From: Mycolicibacterium sp. TY81
GTDB lineage: Bacteria; Actinomycetota; Actinomycetes; Mycobacteriales; Mycobacteriaceae
Assembly (NCBI RefSeq): GCF_018326285.1
Contig: NZ_AP023362.1
Coordinates: 1,860,001 to 1,924,000, forward strand
DNA: 64,000 nucleotides
Reading direction: 5' to 3'
Shown here: positions 29,166-37,820 of the stretch, piece by piece
Position numbering within the stretch: position 1 is the first letter of the stretch
Layout of the letters: every line of letters starts with the position of its first letter
Program-made: the position numbers and the translations under genes
The notes under the pieces: generated by a model
The model's database searches: none
Seen by the model: only the letters and a program-made list of their open reading frames with translations
What the model was told of the DNA's origin: nothing

Positions 29166-29605
29166 GCTGCCTTCACCAGGCAGAACGTGGTCGCCGAAGC
29201 GCCGTCGGATGACTGATGGTCACGCAGCTCGCCATTGACCGTGATGCGGCAGGTCAGTCGGCTGCTGTCGCCCTGTGCGACGAGGTTGGCGAACACGCTC
29301 GGCACCGTGGTGGTCAGGGTTTTCGACCAGGGCAGTGAGGTGAAGCGCTCGCGTTGCGGCTGGGCCCGCTCGTCGACGTAGCTGATCATCCCGCTGGTGT
29401 CGGAGGGTCCGTCCACTTCGTACGTCACGTACTTCGGGATGGTCGAAACGATGTTGTCCGTGCGGGTTTCGGCGGAATGCTGGCTGCCGAACACGCCGTG
29501 GAAGCGGTCGATGACGAAACCGCCGACCGTGACGACCCCGACAACCGTCAGCAGCACCCAGCCGCGCCGCGCGGTCTTGAGCAACCAGTTCATGACGAGC
29601 ACCAT
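29162..29605 (-). CDS. MmpS-family accessory protein
   Basis: 147 residues from the ATG at 29605; the ATG at 29593, giving MNWLLKTARRGW, is equally possible and no clear RBS decides. One N-terminal helix is followed by a periplasmic beta-sandwich with YVTYEVDGPSDTSGMISYVD, LPWSKTLTTT and the final CRITVNGELRDHQ...CLVKAA containing the conserved Cys pair. MmpS proteins work with the cognate MmpL. The stop overlaps the mmpL start. It is divergent from a TetR gene. Confidence 0.88.
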   Translation of the reverse strand: MVLVMNWLLKTARRGWVLLTVVGVVTVGGFVIDRFHGVFGSQHSAETRTDNIVSTIPKYVTYEVDGPSDTSGMISYVDERAQPQRERFTSLPWSKTLTTTVPSVFANLVAQGDSSRLTCRITVNGELRDHQSSDGASATTFCLVKAA

Positions 29606-29608
29606 ACG

Positions 29609-29632
29609 ACTGTATATATACGCATGTATAGT
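29609..29632. promoter_or_regulatory. AT-rich inverted repeat between mmpS and tetR; candidate TetR operator
   Basis: Within the 80-bp divergent gap lies TATACGCATGTATA (29617-29630), with perfect 5-bp arms TATAC/GTATA, nested in an imperfect repeat ACTGTATA...TGTATAGT. Such AT-rich palindromes stand out in this GC-rich DNA and sit directly beside the mmpS start. Confidence 0.55.
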
Positions 29633-29685
29633 TACGGGCGGTGGCGACCATCACACCTCGTCACGACGACGATTAGGGTGAAGGC

Positions 29686-30312
29686 ATGGCGGGCTCGACA
29701 CGGCAGCGGAATGTGCGAGGGCAGGGCGCGCTGCTGCGCGACGAAATCCTGGCCGCCGCGATCCGGGTCGTCGACTCATCGGAGTCCACGAACGAGGTGT
29801 CGTTGCGGAGCATCGCGCGTGAAGCCGGCATCTCGAACATGTCGGTGTACGCCCATTTCGACAGTCGCGAGGACGTGCTGGCCGCAGTGGCGGAGCTGAG
29901 CTGGGATCAGGTGAACCAGGACATCGCCGAGCAGGTGCAGAGCGGCAAGACGCGGCGAGAGCGCCTACTGCTCGGCTGCCGTGCGTATGTCGCGTTCGCC
30001 CAACGCTTTCCGTTGCGATACGTCCTGATGGTCAAGGTCGACGAGATCACCCCGTCGGCGCGCCAGGCGCTCGAGGTCGTGACGCGCGGCCTGTTGGCCG
30101 CCGGCGGCATGGACCCAGACTCCGAGCCGGGGCCCGACGCGAAGCGGGTGGCCGCGGCGCTGTCGGTCGCGCTGCACGGCGTTGCGATGCTGCACCGCAC
30201 CGACACGCCGCATCTGTGGATGAGCGATTTCAGCACCTGCGAAATCATCCAGACCATGGTCGACGCGGCCATCCTGCAGCTCGAGCAGGCGGCCGCGGCG
30301 CCGCGGCCGTAG
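29686..30312 (+). CDS. TetR-family transcriptional regulator
   Basis: 208 residues. The N-terminal helix-turn-helix is at about 35-65 (EVSLRSIAREAGISNMSVYAHF), followed by a helical ligand domain. It is divergent from mmpS-mmpL across a short gap with an AT-rich palindrome, the usual layout for a local repressor of an MmpL operon. The inducer is unknown. It converges on zwf, with 3 bp between stops. Confidence 0.88.
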   Translation: MAGSTRQRNVRGQGALLRDEILAAAIRVVDSSESTNEVSLRSIAREAGISNMSVYAHFDSREDVLAAVAELSWDQVNQDIAEQVQSGKTRRERLLLGCRAYVAFAQRFPLRYVLMVKVDEITPSARQALEVVTRGLLAAGGMDPDSEPGPDAKRVAAALSVALHGVAMLHRTDTPHLWMSDFSTCEIIQTMVDAAILQLEQAAAAPRP

Positions 30313-30315
30313 CAG

Positions 30316-31827
30316 CTACTTCTTCTTGGCCTCGCGCCAACCCCGTTCGAACGGCAGCCGCCAGGCGTTGGGCGCGATCAGTTGGTGGATGGCGTTGGGG
30401 CCCCAGGTACCGGGCTGGTAGTTCTTGACCGGCGGCGGATCCGCCAGCAGCGCAGCCGAATTCGCCCACAGGGACTCGATGCCCTCGGCAGTGGTGAACA
30501 GTGTGTGGTCGCCGCGCATGGCGTCGAGGATCAACCGCTCGTAGGCCTCCAGTACCTGGTCGGCGCCGTCGGCCTCGGTGGCCGAGAACTGCATCGAAAG
30601 CTTCTCGAGCTTCATGCCCGGCCCGGGCCGCTTGCCGTAGAACGACAGTGACACCTTCGAGTTGTCGGCCAGGTCGAAGGTCAGGTGGTCGGGTCCCTGG
30701 GAACCGACGCCCGAACCCGACGGGAACATGGTGCGCGGCGCCTCCTTGAAGGCGATCGAGATGATGCGCATGCCCTCGGCCATCTTCTTGCCGGTGCGTA
30801 GGTAGATCGGCACGCCGGCCCAGCGCCAGTTGTCGATGCCGACCTTCAAGGCGATGAATGTCTCCGTATCGGAATCCCTTGCCACGCCCTCGAGTTCGCG
30901 GTAGCCGGTGAACTGCCCACGGACGACGTCGGACACCTTCACCGGCAGCATGGACCGGAAGACCTTGTTCTTCTCCTCGCTGATGGCGCGCGGTTCCAGC
31001 GCCGTCGGCGGCTCCATCACCACGAACGCCATCACCTGGAACAGGTGGGTGACCACCATGTCCTTGTAGGCGCCGGTGCTCTCGTAGAAGTTGGCGCGGG
31101 CATCCAGCCCGAGCATCTCGGGAATGTCGATCTGGATGTGGTCGATGAAGTTGCGATTCCAGATCGGCTCGAACAGGCCGTTGGCGAACCGGAACGCCAG
31201 GATGTTCTGCGCGGCTTCCTTGCCCAGAAAGTGGTCGATCCGGAAAATCTGTGCCTCGTCGAACGTTTCGTGAACGAAGTTGTTGAGTTCGACGGCGCTG
31301 GCCAGGTCGGTCCCGAACGGCTTCTCCATGACGACGCGGGAGCGCTCGACCAGGCCGGCCTCGTCCAGGGTCGCGATGACGGCGCGCGCAGCTTTGGGTG
31401 GTACCGAAAGATAGTGCAGGCGGCGCACATTCGGGCCCAGTTTCTTCTCCGCGGCGGCCACCGCAGCCGCCAGACCAGACGGCCCGGCGCTCTGCGGGAC
31501 GTAGGTGAGCGTCGCGGCGAACCGTTCCCACTGTTCGTCGGTCAGGTGGTGGCTGCCGAATTCGTCGATCGCGGCCTTGGCCAGCGCGCGGAACTCGTCG
31601 ATCGTCAGGTCCTCCAACGAGGTGCCGACGATCTGGATGTCGGGTGCCAGTTCGGACTGGTCCAGATAGGCCAGACCTGGCAGCAGTTTGCGTTTGGCGA
31701 GGTCGCCGGTCGCGCCGAACAGCACGATCACGTGTGGATCGACGGCGACATCGTCGTGGCGGTTCGGCCGCGAGCCGGGCGCCGGGTACGAGATGGTCTG
31801 CGGTTTGGTGTTCGCCACGATCCGCAT
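30316..31827 (-). CDS. zwf: Glucose-6-phosphate 1-dehydrogenase
   Basis: 503 residues. The dinucleotide motif is VLFGATGDLAKRKLLP near 35, and the G6PD signature RIDHFLGKEA near 200 carries the substrate-binding Lys and the catalytic His neighbourhood. The enzyme oxidises glucose-6-phosphate to 6-phosphogluconolactone, feeding NADPH and the pentose phosphate pathway. It stands alone, away from the tkt-tal cluster that carries zwf in many actinobacteria. Only 34 bp separate its ATG from the hairpin behind ppiB, so its promoter must be very close or lie within that hairpin region. Confidence 0.95.
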   Translation of the reverse strand: MRIVANTKPQTISYPAPGSRPNRHDDVAVDPHVIVLFGATGDLAKRKLLPGLAYLDQSELAPDIQIVGTSLEDLTIDEFRALAKAAIDEFGSHHLTDEQWERFAATLTYVPQSAGPSGLAAAVAAAEKKLGPNVRRLHYLSVPPKAARAVIATLDEAGLVERSRVVMEKPFGTDLASAVELNNFVHETFDEAQIFRIDHFLGKEAAQNILAFRFANGLFEPIWNRNFIDHIQIDIPEMLGLDARANFYESTGAYKDMVVTHLFQVMAFVVMEPPTALEPRAISEEKNKVFRSMLPVKVSDVVRGQFTGYRELEGVARDSDTETFIALKVGIDNWRWAGVPIYLRTGKKMAEGMRIISIAFKEAPRTMFPSGSGVGSQGPDHLTFDLADNSKVSLSFYGKRPGPGMKLEKLSMQFSATEADGADQVLEAYERLILDAMRGDHTLFTTAEGIESLWANSAALLADPPPVKNYQPGTWGPNAIHQLIAPNAWRLPFERGWREAKKK

Positions 31828-31861
31828 GATTCCACCGCTGCCGGGTCCGCGCAGGGCCTAA

Positions 31862-31905
31862 CACGAAGAAGGCCCGGTCACCGTGGTGACCGGGCCTTCT
31901 TCGTG
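31862..31905. terminator. Strong hairpin terminator behind ppiB
   Basis: A perfect 21-bp stem (starting CACGAAGAAGGCCCGGTCACC) has only two central bases between its arms. No T-run follows on the minus strand, as is common for mycobacterial terminators. It separates ppiB from zwf. Confidence 0.85.
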
Positions 31906-31910
31906 AACTG

Positions 31911-32792
31911 TCAGTCGAGCTGGATGTACTTCACCGTGACCGGCTGCGCGGGCTTGCCGTCGCCGCCGCCGCCCTCGATGCCGTTCTGGGCGATCTTGTC
32001 CAGGGTGGCCAGGCCGGTCGCGTCGACGGTGCCGAACGCGGTGTAGCCCGGAGGCAGCTGCGAATCCTGGTAGACCAGGAAGAACTGGCTGCCGTTGGTG
32101 TTCGGGCCGGCGTTGGCCATCGCGAGCGTGCCGCGCGGGTAGACGACCGGCTGGCTCAGCGCGGGGCTGTCGGGCTGGTACTGGTTCGTCGGGTACTCGT
32201 TGGCGAACTGGTAGCCGGGGCCGCCCATGCCGGAGCCCGTCGGGTCACCGCACTGCAGGACGTCCAGGCCGCCCTTGGTGAGCCGGTGGCAGGGGGTGTC
32301 GTTGAAGTAGCCCTGCTGCGCCAGGCTGGCGAAGCTGTTGACGGTGCACGGCGCCTTGGCGTTGTCCAGCGTCAGGCCCAGGTTGCCCTGATTGGTGCTC
32401 ATGCTGGCCGTCACCGTCGGCGGGGTGGTCGGGATCTTGCCGGTGCGCGGCGGGTTGACCTTCTTGCTGGCCTGCTCCGACGACGCCGGGTACTGGCAGT
32501 TCTCACCGAGGCCGGCGGGCGCCACGAACGGCGGCAGCTTGCCGTCGGCGGGCGGGTTCTGCGCCGGGGCGGTCGAGCTCTCGGTCGATGCCGAGGCCGT
32601 CGCCGACGAGGAGTCGGAGTCCTTGTTGAGGTAGATGACACCAAAGACGGCGCCGCCGATCACCGCGAGCACCGCGACCACCGACGCGGCGATGGTGATG
32701 ATGCGCTGCTTGCGGGCCTTCTCGGCCCGGCGCTCCAACTGCCGTTCCAGCTTGCGCTTGGCGGTCTCCCGCCGTTGTTCATTCGTCGGCAC
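31911..32792 (-). CDS. ppiB: Membrane-anchored cyclophilin-type peptidyl-prolyl isomerase
   Basis: 293 residues from the GTG at 32792, nine bases after GAGGAGG; the upstream ATG at 32813 overlaps that RBS. A basic coiled N-terminus (KRKLERQLERRAEKARKQR) is followed by one helix at about 32-55, a Ser/Thr/Pro-rich linker, and a cyclophilin domain at about 120-290 with YFNDTPCHRL and NTNGSQFF. The enzyme catalyses cis-trans isomerisation of prolyl bonds, here outside the membrane. It corresponds to Rv2582. Confidence 0.92.
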   Translation of the reverse strand: MPTNEQRRETAKRKLERQLERRAEKARKQRIITIAASVVAVLAVIGGAVFGVIYLNKDSDSSSATASASTESSTAPAQNPPADGKLPPFVAPAGLGENCQYPASSEQASKKVNPPRTGKIPTTPPTVTASMSTNQGNLGLTLDNAKAPCTVNSFASLAQQGYFNDTPCHRLTKGGLDVLQCGDPTGSGMGGPGYQFANEYPTNQYQPDSPALSQPVVYPRGTLAMANAGPNTNGSQFFLVYQDSQLPPGYTAFGTVDATGLATLDKIAQNGIEGGGGDGKPAQPVTVKYIQLD

Positions 32793-32864
32793 CGCCGAAG
32801 CCCTCCTCGTCACGGTCGGGGGAATTGCCCCGACGTACAGCTGGTCGGCACCGAGTGTGCCAGG

Positions 32865-33671
32865 TCACCCTGAGACGTTCTTGAGCTGGTCCAGCAGCGC
32901 CTGCGGATCGGGATGCAGCAGCACGGCGTCCCCGATATCGGTGCCGTTGAGCAGGACCGTCGGCGTCGAGCTGATGCCCGAGCTCTTCACCGCGCTGTTG
33001 ACCATGTCGCGGTACTTGCCGCCGGTGATGCAATCGGCGACCGAATCCGGGGCGCCGGTCTTCTTCGCCTGTTCGACCAGCTCGTCGTCGGCCGGGAACG
33101 TCTGCGCCGACTCGTCGGGTTGATGCGCGAACAGCGCGGCATGGAATCGCTGGAACGCCGCGGTGTCGGCGTCGGCCACGCAGTACGCCGCCGCGCCGGC
33201 CCGTACCGAGTACGACGTCAGGTCGCCACGGCCCAGGATCGAAACCATGGTGTAGTCCACGGCGACGCGGCCGTCGGTGATCAGCTTGCCGATGGTCGGG
33301 CCGTAGACCTGCTCGAACCGGCCGCAGAACGGGCACAGGAAGTCCTCGTAGACCGTGAGCGTGGCCTTCGGCTCGGAGCTGCCCGGCTTGGTGACGACGT
33401 TGGGCGCCGCGAGGCGGATCGAGCGCAGCGGCGTCGGACCGGAGTCAGCGGACGATGTCTCGGCGGCCCCCCCGACGGGCACGTTCTTGTGCCGAAGCAC
33501 GATGACGGCGGCGACGCCGGCCGCGATCAGCGCGATGACGGCGATCACGGCGAACATCACCCAGCCGGTGCGGGACTTCTTCGGTGGCGGAAAGCCCGGA
33601 ACGTATTGCGGCGCACCGTAGTACTGGGGCTGGTCGGGCGGCGGGGGTCCCCACGGTCCTGGCTGCGTCAT
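32865..33671 (-). CDS. DsbA-like thioredoxin-fold membrane protein
   Basis: 268 residues. The N-terminus is Pro/Gly/Tyr-rich (1-33), followed by a helix at about 36-60 and an extracytoplasmic DsbA-like domain from about 85. Its active site is CPFC in YEDFLCPFCGRFEQVY, and the cis-Pro loop is SSTPTVLLNG. It probably forms or reshuffles disulfides in exported proteins. It is on the same strand as ppiB, 72 bp upstream of it, so two envelope folding factors lie together. Its start is divergent from a metallo-hydrolase across a palindrome. Confidence 0.88.
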   Translation of the reverse strand: MTQPGPWGPPPPDQPQYYGAPQYVPGFPPPKKSRTGWVMFAVIAVIALIAAGVAAVIVLRHKNVPVGGAAETSSADSGPTPLRSIRLAAPNVVTKPGSSEPKATLTVYEDFLCPFCGRFEQVYGPTIGKLITDGRVAVDYTMVSILGRGDLTSYSVRAGAAAYCVADADTAAFQRFHAALFAHQPDESAQTFPADDELVEQAKKTGAPDSVADCITGGKYRDMVNSAVKSSGISSTPTVLLNGTDIGDAVLLHPDPQALLDQLKNVSG

Positions 33672-33679
33672 GGAGGCAG

Positions 33680-33695
33680 TTTCCCACGTGGGAAA
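33680..33695. promoter_or_regulatory. Perfect 16-bp palindrome between divergent genes
   Basis: TTTCCCACGTGGGAAA is fully self-complementary. It lies 8 bp from both the dsbA-like start (33671) and the GTG of the metallo-hydrolase (33704). Its position inside a 32-bp divergent gap suggests an operator acting on both genes. Confidence 0.55.
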
Positions 33696-33703
33696 ATGGC
33701 TAC

Positions 33704-34369
33704 GTGTTGTTGACGGGGTTTCCGGCCGGGATGTTGCAGTGCAACTGCTACATCCTCGCGGCGCGCGCCGGGTCGGACGCCATCATCGTCGACCCGGGCC
33801 AGCGGGCCATGGGCCGCATCCGCGAAATCCTGGATGAGAACCGGCTCACCCCGTCGGCGGTGCTGCTCACCCACGGCCACGTCGACCACATCTGGTCGGC
33901 GCAGAAGGTGGCGGACACCTACGGCTGCCCGGTGTACATCCACCCCGAGGACCGGTTCATGCTGACCGATCCCATCAAGGGGTTCGGTCCGCGGTTGGCG
34001 CAGCTGGCGTTCGGGGTGCTCTTCTCCGAGCCCAAGCAGGTCGTCGAACTCGACCGCGACGGTGACAAGCTCTACCTGGGCGGCATCACCGTGACGGTGG
34101 ACCACACGCCGGGGCACACCCGGGGCTCGGTGGTGTTCCGCGTGACCGACGGTCCCGCCGAACTGGCATTCACCGGCGACACCTTGTTCAAGCAGTCGGT
34201 GGGCCGCACCGATCTCCCGGGCGGCAGCGGCCGGGACCTGCTGAACTCGATCGTGACAAAACTGTTGGTGCTCGACGACGACACCGTGGTACTACCTGGG
34301 CACGGCCCACAGACCACGATCGGCGCCGAACGCCGTACCAACCCATTCCTCGAAGGCTTATCAAGTTGA
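33704..34369 (+). CDS. Metallo-beta-lactamase-fold hydrolase, glyoxalase II-like
   Basis: 221 residues from the GTG at 33704 ([16 protein letters not shown]), which fits the length of Rv2581c; the open frame extends upstream into the divergent gene. Zinc ligands are THGHVDH near 55, [11 protein letters not shown] near 125, FTGDTLF near 150, and the final His in LPGHGPQT. Related enzymes hydrolyse thioesters such as S-lactoylglutathione; mycobacteria lack glutathione, so a mycothiol-type or other thioester is more likely. The stop overlaps the hisS start (TTGA). Confidence 0.88.
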   Translation: MLLTGFPAGMLQCNCYILAARAGSDAIIVDPGQRAMGRIREILDENRLTPSAVLLTHGHVDHIWSAQKVADTYGCPVYIHPEDRFMLTDPIKGFGPRLAQLAFGVLFSEPKQVVELDRDGDKLYLGGITVTVDHTPGHTRGSVVFRVTDGPAELAFTGDTLFKQSVGRTDLPGGSGRDLLNSIVTKLLVLDDDTVVLPGHGPQTTIGAERRTNPFLEGLSS

Positions 34370-35625
34370 GCGATTTTCAGGCGCCCAAGGGCGTCCCGGA
34401 TTACCTGCCCCCGGACTCGGCGGAATTTGTCGCGGTACGTGACGGACTGCTGAACGTCGCGCGGTTGGCCGGGTACGGCCACATCGAGCTGCCGGTCTTC
34501 GAGGACACCGCGCTGTTCGCCCGCGGTGTGGGCGAGTCCACCGACGTGGTGTCGAAGGAGATGTACACCTTCGCCGACCGCGGCGACCGCTCCGTCACGC
34601 TGCGGCCCGAAGGCACCGCCGGCGTCATGCGGGCCGTCATCGAACACGGACTGGACCGCGGAGCGCTGCCGGCCAAGCTGCGGTACTCCGGACCGTTCTT
34701 CCGGTACGAGCGGCCGCAGGCCGGCCGGTACCGCCAGCTGCAGCAGGTGGGAGTCGAGGCCATCGGCATCGACGACCCGGCGCTCGACGCCGAGGTGATC
34801 GCCGTGGCCGACGCCGGCTTCCGCTCGCTGGGCCTCGACGGCTTCCGCTTGGAGATCACGTCGCTGGGCGACGACACCTGCCGCCCGCAGTACCGGAAGC
34901 TGTTGCAGGACTTCCTGTTCAAGCTCGACCTCGACGAGGACACGCGGCGCCGCGCGGAGATCAATCCGCTGCGGGTGCTCGACGACAAGCGGCCGCACGT
35001 CAAGGAGATGACGGCCGACGCCCCGGTGATGCTCGATCACCTGTCGGAGGCCGCCAAGGAGCACTTCGACACCGTGCTGGCGCACCTGGACGCTCTCGGC
35101 GTGCCGTACGTCATCAACCCGCGCATGGTCCGCGGCCTGGACTACTACACCAAGACCACGTTCGAGTTCGTGCACGACGGCCTCGGCGCGCAGTCCGGCA
35201 TCGGTGGCGGTGGCCGCTACGACGGCCTCATGAAGCAGCTGGGCGGGCAGGACCTGTCCGGCATCGGCTTCGGCCTCGGTGTGGACCGCACGGTGCTGGC
35301 GCTCAAGGCCGAGGGCAAGACGGTGGCGTCTCCGGCGGCTGTCGATGTGTACGCCGTGCCGCTGGGTGCGCCGGCCAAGCTGGAATTGGCGAAGATCGTT
35401 GCGGCCCTGCGTGGTTCGGGTGTGCGTACCGACATGTGTTACGGCGACCGCGGCCTCAAGGGTGCGATGAAGGCCGCCGACCGCTCCGGCGCCAAGGTGG
35501 CCCTGGTCGCGGGTGACCGCGACATCGAGGCCGGCACCGTGGGCGTCAAGAACCTGTCGAACGGTGAGCAGGTCGATGTGCCCATCGCCGACGTCGCCGC
35601 CCGAGTGGCCGCGCTACTTCCTTAG
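34366..35625 (+). CDS. hisS: Histidyl-tRNA synthetase
   Basis: 419 residues from a TTG overlapping the upstream stop. Class II motifs: motif 1 region near 35-80, motif 2 in [17 protein letters not shown] near 110, the histidine-binding segment [11 protein letters not shown] near 255, and motif 3 in [15 protein letters not shown] near 300. The C-terminal anticodon-binding domain follows. It charges tRNA-His. It is the counterpart of Rv2580c and ends at a strong hairpin. Confidence 0.97.
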   Translation: MSDFQAPKGVPDYLPPDSAEFVAVRDGLLNVARLAGYGHIELPVFEDTALFARGVGESTDVVSKEMYTFADRGDRSVTLRPEGTAGVMRAVIEHGLDRGALPAKLRYSGPFFRYERPQAGRYRQLQQVGVEAIGIDDPALDAEVIAVADAGFRSLGLDGFRLEITSLGDDTCRPQYRKLLQDFLFKLDLDEDTRRRAEINPLRVLDDKRPHVKEMTADAPVMLDHLSEAAKEHFDTVLAHLDALGVPYVINPRMVRGLDYYTKTTFEFVHDGLGAQSGIGGGGRYDGLMKQLGGQDLSGIGFGLGVDRTVLALKAEGKTVASPAAVDVYAVPLGAPAKLELAKIVAALRGSGVRTDMCYGDRGLKGAMKAADRSGAKVALVAGDRDIEAGTVGVKNLSNGEQVDVPIADVAARVAALLP

Positions 35626-35629
35626 CTGC

Positions 35630-35672
35630 GCATTTTGGGGCCGCTCGTCAGCGCTGAGCGACCCCAAAATGC
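35630..35672. terminator. Bidirectional terminator between hisS and the cytochrome b gene
   Basis: GCATTTTGGGG-CCGCTC pairs with GAGCG-A-CCCCAAAATGC across a 9-base loop. It has A/T-rich ends on both sides and lies between convergent genes. Confidence 0.8.
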
Positions 35673-35724
35673 ACGCCAGACACGGCGTGTCGGTGTACAA
35701 ACACGCACGCTCGCGGGAGTTAGG

Positions 35725-36240
35725 TCAGTGGGTCATGCGGCGGAGCATGCCGTCGCGCAGGGTCAGGGTGTGGAGCAGGATGGCGCTGACGTGCGCGGCG
35801 ATGGCGGCCACCAGCAGGTAGGCCACCACCGAATGTGCCTGCCGCAGAATGCCGTACAGGTCGGCATCGAACGGGACGAGGCCGGGTAGCGTCAGTCCGA
35901 AGGCCCGCACCGGGGTGCCCGACGCCGACACCATGGCCCAGCCGACCAGTGGCTGCGCCAGCAGCATGGCGTACATGGCCAGTTCGGACCCGGCGATCAG
36001 CTTGCCTTCCAGCGGTCCCACCGTGTCGGGCCACTTCGGCGGCTTGTGGGTGAATCTGTTTGCCGCCCGGACGATCACGATGACCAGGATGCTGATGCCC
36101 AGTGTCATGTGGACGGCGACCAGCGCTGCGTGGGAGCCGATCTGGTTGGTCATCGTGAAACCGATCAGCAGTGCGGCGAAGACCGCCACCGCGGTCAGCC
36201 AGTGCAGCACGCGGGTCCGGATGGGGAAGCGGCCGGTCAT
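35725..36240 (-). CDS. Cytochrome b561-family di-haem membrane protein
   Basis: 171 residues from the ATG at 36240, overlapping the catalase stop (ATGA). Four helices carry His residues in the places expected for haem ligation: RVLHWLTA, HMTLGIS, RQAHSVVAYLL and AAHVSAILLHT. Bacterial b561 proteins of this type pass electrons from the quinone pool to periplasmic partners. Operon pairing with the catalase-fold protein upstream suggests that the two form an electron-transfer pair. Confidence 0.85.
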   Translation of the reverse strand: MTGRFPIRTRVLHWLTAVAVFAALLIGFTMTNQIGSHAALVAVHMTLGISILVIVIVRAANRFTHKPPKWPDTVGPLEGKLIAGSELAMYAMLLAQPLVGWAMVSASGTPVRAFGLTLPGLVPFDADLYGILRQAHSVVAYLLVAAIAAHVSAILLHTLTLRDGMLRRMTH

Positions 36241-37292
36241 GGGACAACCTGAACGGCCGGAGCGCTTTTCGGTTCGATGGTCCGGGCCCGGTACGACCCG
36301 GCGTACACCGCCGACCGGGCGCTGAGCAGCGGATCGTCGGACGGCTCGATGCCGTCGGGCAGGACCAGCGGATCGAAGTTGATGTCGCGGGCGTTGCCGG
36401 CGGCATCGGTCTGGGCTTCGGTGAGGGTCAGGACGCCGGCGTCGATGACCTGCCGGTCGGCCGGCCACGGCAGCGTCGGGTCGGTCGGGTCACCGTCACG
36501 GCCGATGGTCAGTCGCAGATTCCACTGCAGCGGAGCCTTTTTCAGCTGCAGGATCAGTGCGTCGAACAATGCGTTGGGGTCGTCGGACTTCGGCGGCAGC
36601 GCGGTCTGCAGCGGGACGAACGACCAGCGCACCGGGGTCCGCACTCCGGCGTGGTTCACCAGATGGAACTTGTGCAGACCCGCGAAGGTGCTGTCGGCGA
36701 AACCCGGTGTGGGCGGGCTCTTCTTGACCAGTGCCGTCGCCGCCGCGGTCTCGGGATGCCGGCTGAGGAACTCGGCCATGAGCTGCGGGTCGGGTTTCCC
36801 CGTGCCGGCCACCGGCTTGGACGCCAGTAGCCGGTCATAGAAGCCCTGCGGTGAATTGTCGACGAACACCGGCAGATTCAGCATCGCGGTACGCCATTGA
36901 CCGGCGCTCGGAAAGCCGATGGCCAGGCCGAGCCCGCGGGCCGCACCGGGGGTATCGGCGACCGTCGGGTTGCCGCCGGCGAGGGAGAACCGGCCGGCGA
37001 CGGGCGTCTCACCCGGCCCGAAGACCGCGGCACGGGACAGGGCCGCGGCATTGCCGTTGCTCATGAAATGTCCGACCACCGAGACCCCTTTGGCATGGTT
37101 CTTCCGGAAGCCGGGGTGATCGCCGAAAACGCCCCGGAAGCCGTCCAGGAATGTCTGGCGGGTCAGCGTGCCGGCGCGGCTGGTGTACGCGACCAGCCCG
37201 AGGTCAAGGGCGAGGAACGCCCCGACGGCGCCGAGGCCGACCAGGACCGAACGCCGGGTGAGGGGAGTACCGCGCCAGGATGGGCCGTCCAT
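36237..37292 (-). CDS. SrpA-type catalase-family peroxidase, exported
   Basis: 351 residues from the ATG at 37292. A short basic start and a hydrophobic segment (LVGLGAVGAFLALDLGLVAY) act as a signal or anchor. The catalase fold is compact and lacks the long arms of KatE. The distal His region is KGVSVVGHF, and PTPGFADSTFAGLHKFH follows further on. Members of this subgroup act as haem peroxidases with organic reductants. It is followed by the b561 gene with a 4-bp overlap. Divergent dtd starts 44 bp away. Confidence 0.85.
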   Translation of the reverse strand: MDGPSWRGTPLTRRSVLVGLGAVGAFLALDLGLVAYTSRAGTLTRQTFLDGFRGVFGDHPGFRKNHAKGVSVVGHFMSNGNAAALSRAAVFGPGETPVAGRFSLAGGNPTVADTPGAARGLGLAIGFPSAGQWRTAMLNLPVFVDNSPQGFYDRLLASKPVAGTGKPDPQLMAEFLSRHPETAAATALVKKSPPTPGFADSTFAGLHKFHLVNHAGVRTPVRWSFVPLQTALPPKSDDPNALFDALILQLKKAPLQWNLRLTIGRDGDPTDPTLPWPADRQVIDAGVLTLTEAQTDAAGNARDINFDPLVLPDGIEPSDDPLLSARSAVYAGSYRARTIEPKSAPAVQVVP

Positions 37293-37336
37293 GACCACCA
37301 CTGGTACCACAAACTGCTGTGGCAACATCTGCGAAC

Positions 37337-37777
37337 GTGCGGGTACTGGTGCAGCGGGTGACGTCGGCGCGGGTGACTGTCGACGGGCAGACCGTCGGTG
37401 AGATCACCCCGGATCCTCAGGGTCTGGTGGCGCTCGTCGGTCTCACCCACACCGACGACGCCGCGGTGGTACGCAAGATGGCCGACAAACTGTGGCGGCT
37501 GCGCATCCTCGACGGCGAGCTGAGTGCCGCCGATGTCGGCGCCCCGATTCTCGTGGTCAGTCAGTTCACCCTCTACGCCGACACCGCCAAGGGCCGCCGG
37601 CCGTCGTGGACTGCCGCGGCGCCCGGGCCGGTCGCCGAGCCGCTCGTCGACGAGTTCGCGGCGGCGCTGCGGGAACTGGGGGCCGAGGTCGCCACCGGCC
37701 GGTTCGGTGCCCACATGCACGTCGAACTGGTGAACGACGGCCCGGTGACGGTGCTGCTGGAGCTGCAGGCGGGGTGA
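37337..37777 (+). CDS. dtd: D-aminoacyl-tRNA deacylase
   Basis: 146 residues from the GTG at 37337, which gives the canonical start MRVLVQRV; the frame opens slightly upstream. Signature segments are [17 protein letters not shown] and the C-terminal [19 protein letters not shown], the cross-subunit Gly-cisPro region. The enzyme removes D-amino acids wrongly attached to tRNA and is a cytoplasmic dimer. It matches Rv1897c rather than the Rv258x set, so local order differs from M. tuberculosis here. Confidence 0.94.
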   Translation: MRVLVQRVTSARVTVDGQTVGEITPDPQGLVALVGLTHTDDAAVVRKMADKLWRLRILDGELSAADVGAPILVVSQFTLYADTAKGRRPSWTAAAPGPVAEPLVDEFAAALRELGAEVATGRFGAHMHVELVNDGPVTVLLELQAG

Positions 37778-37820
37778 TACGTCTGATGAAGGGTGTAACG
37801 GTCCGGTACCGTCAGTCGAT

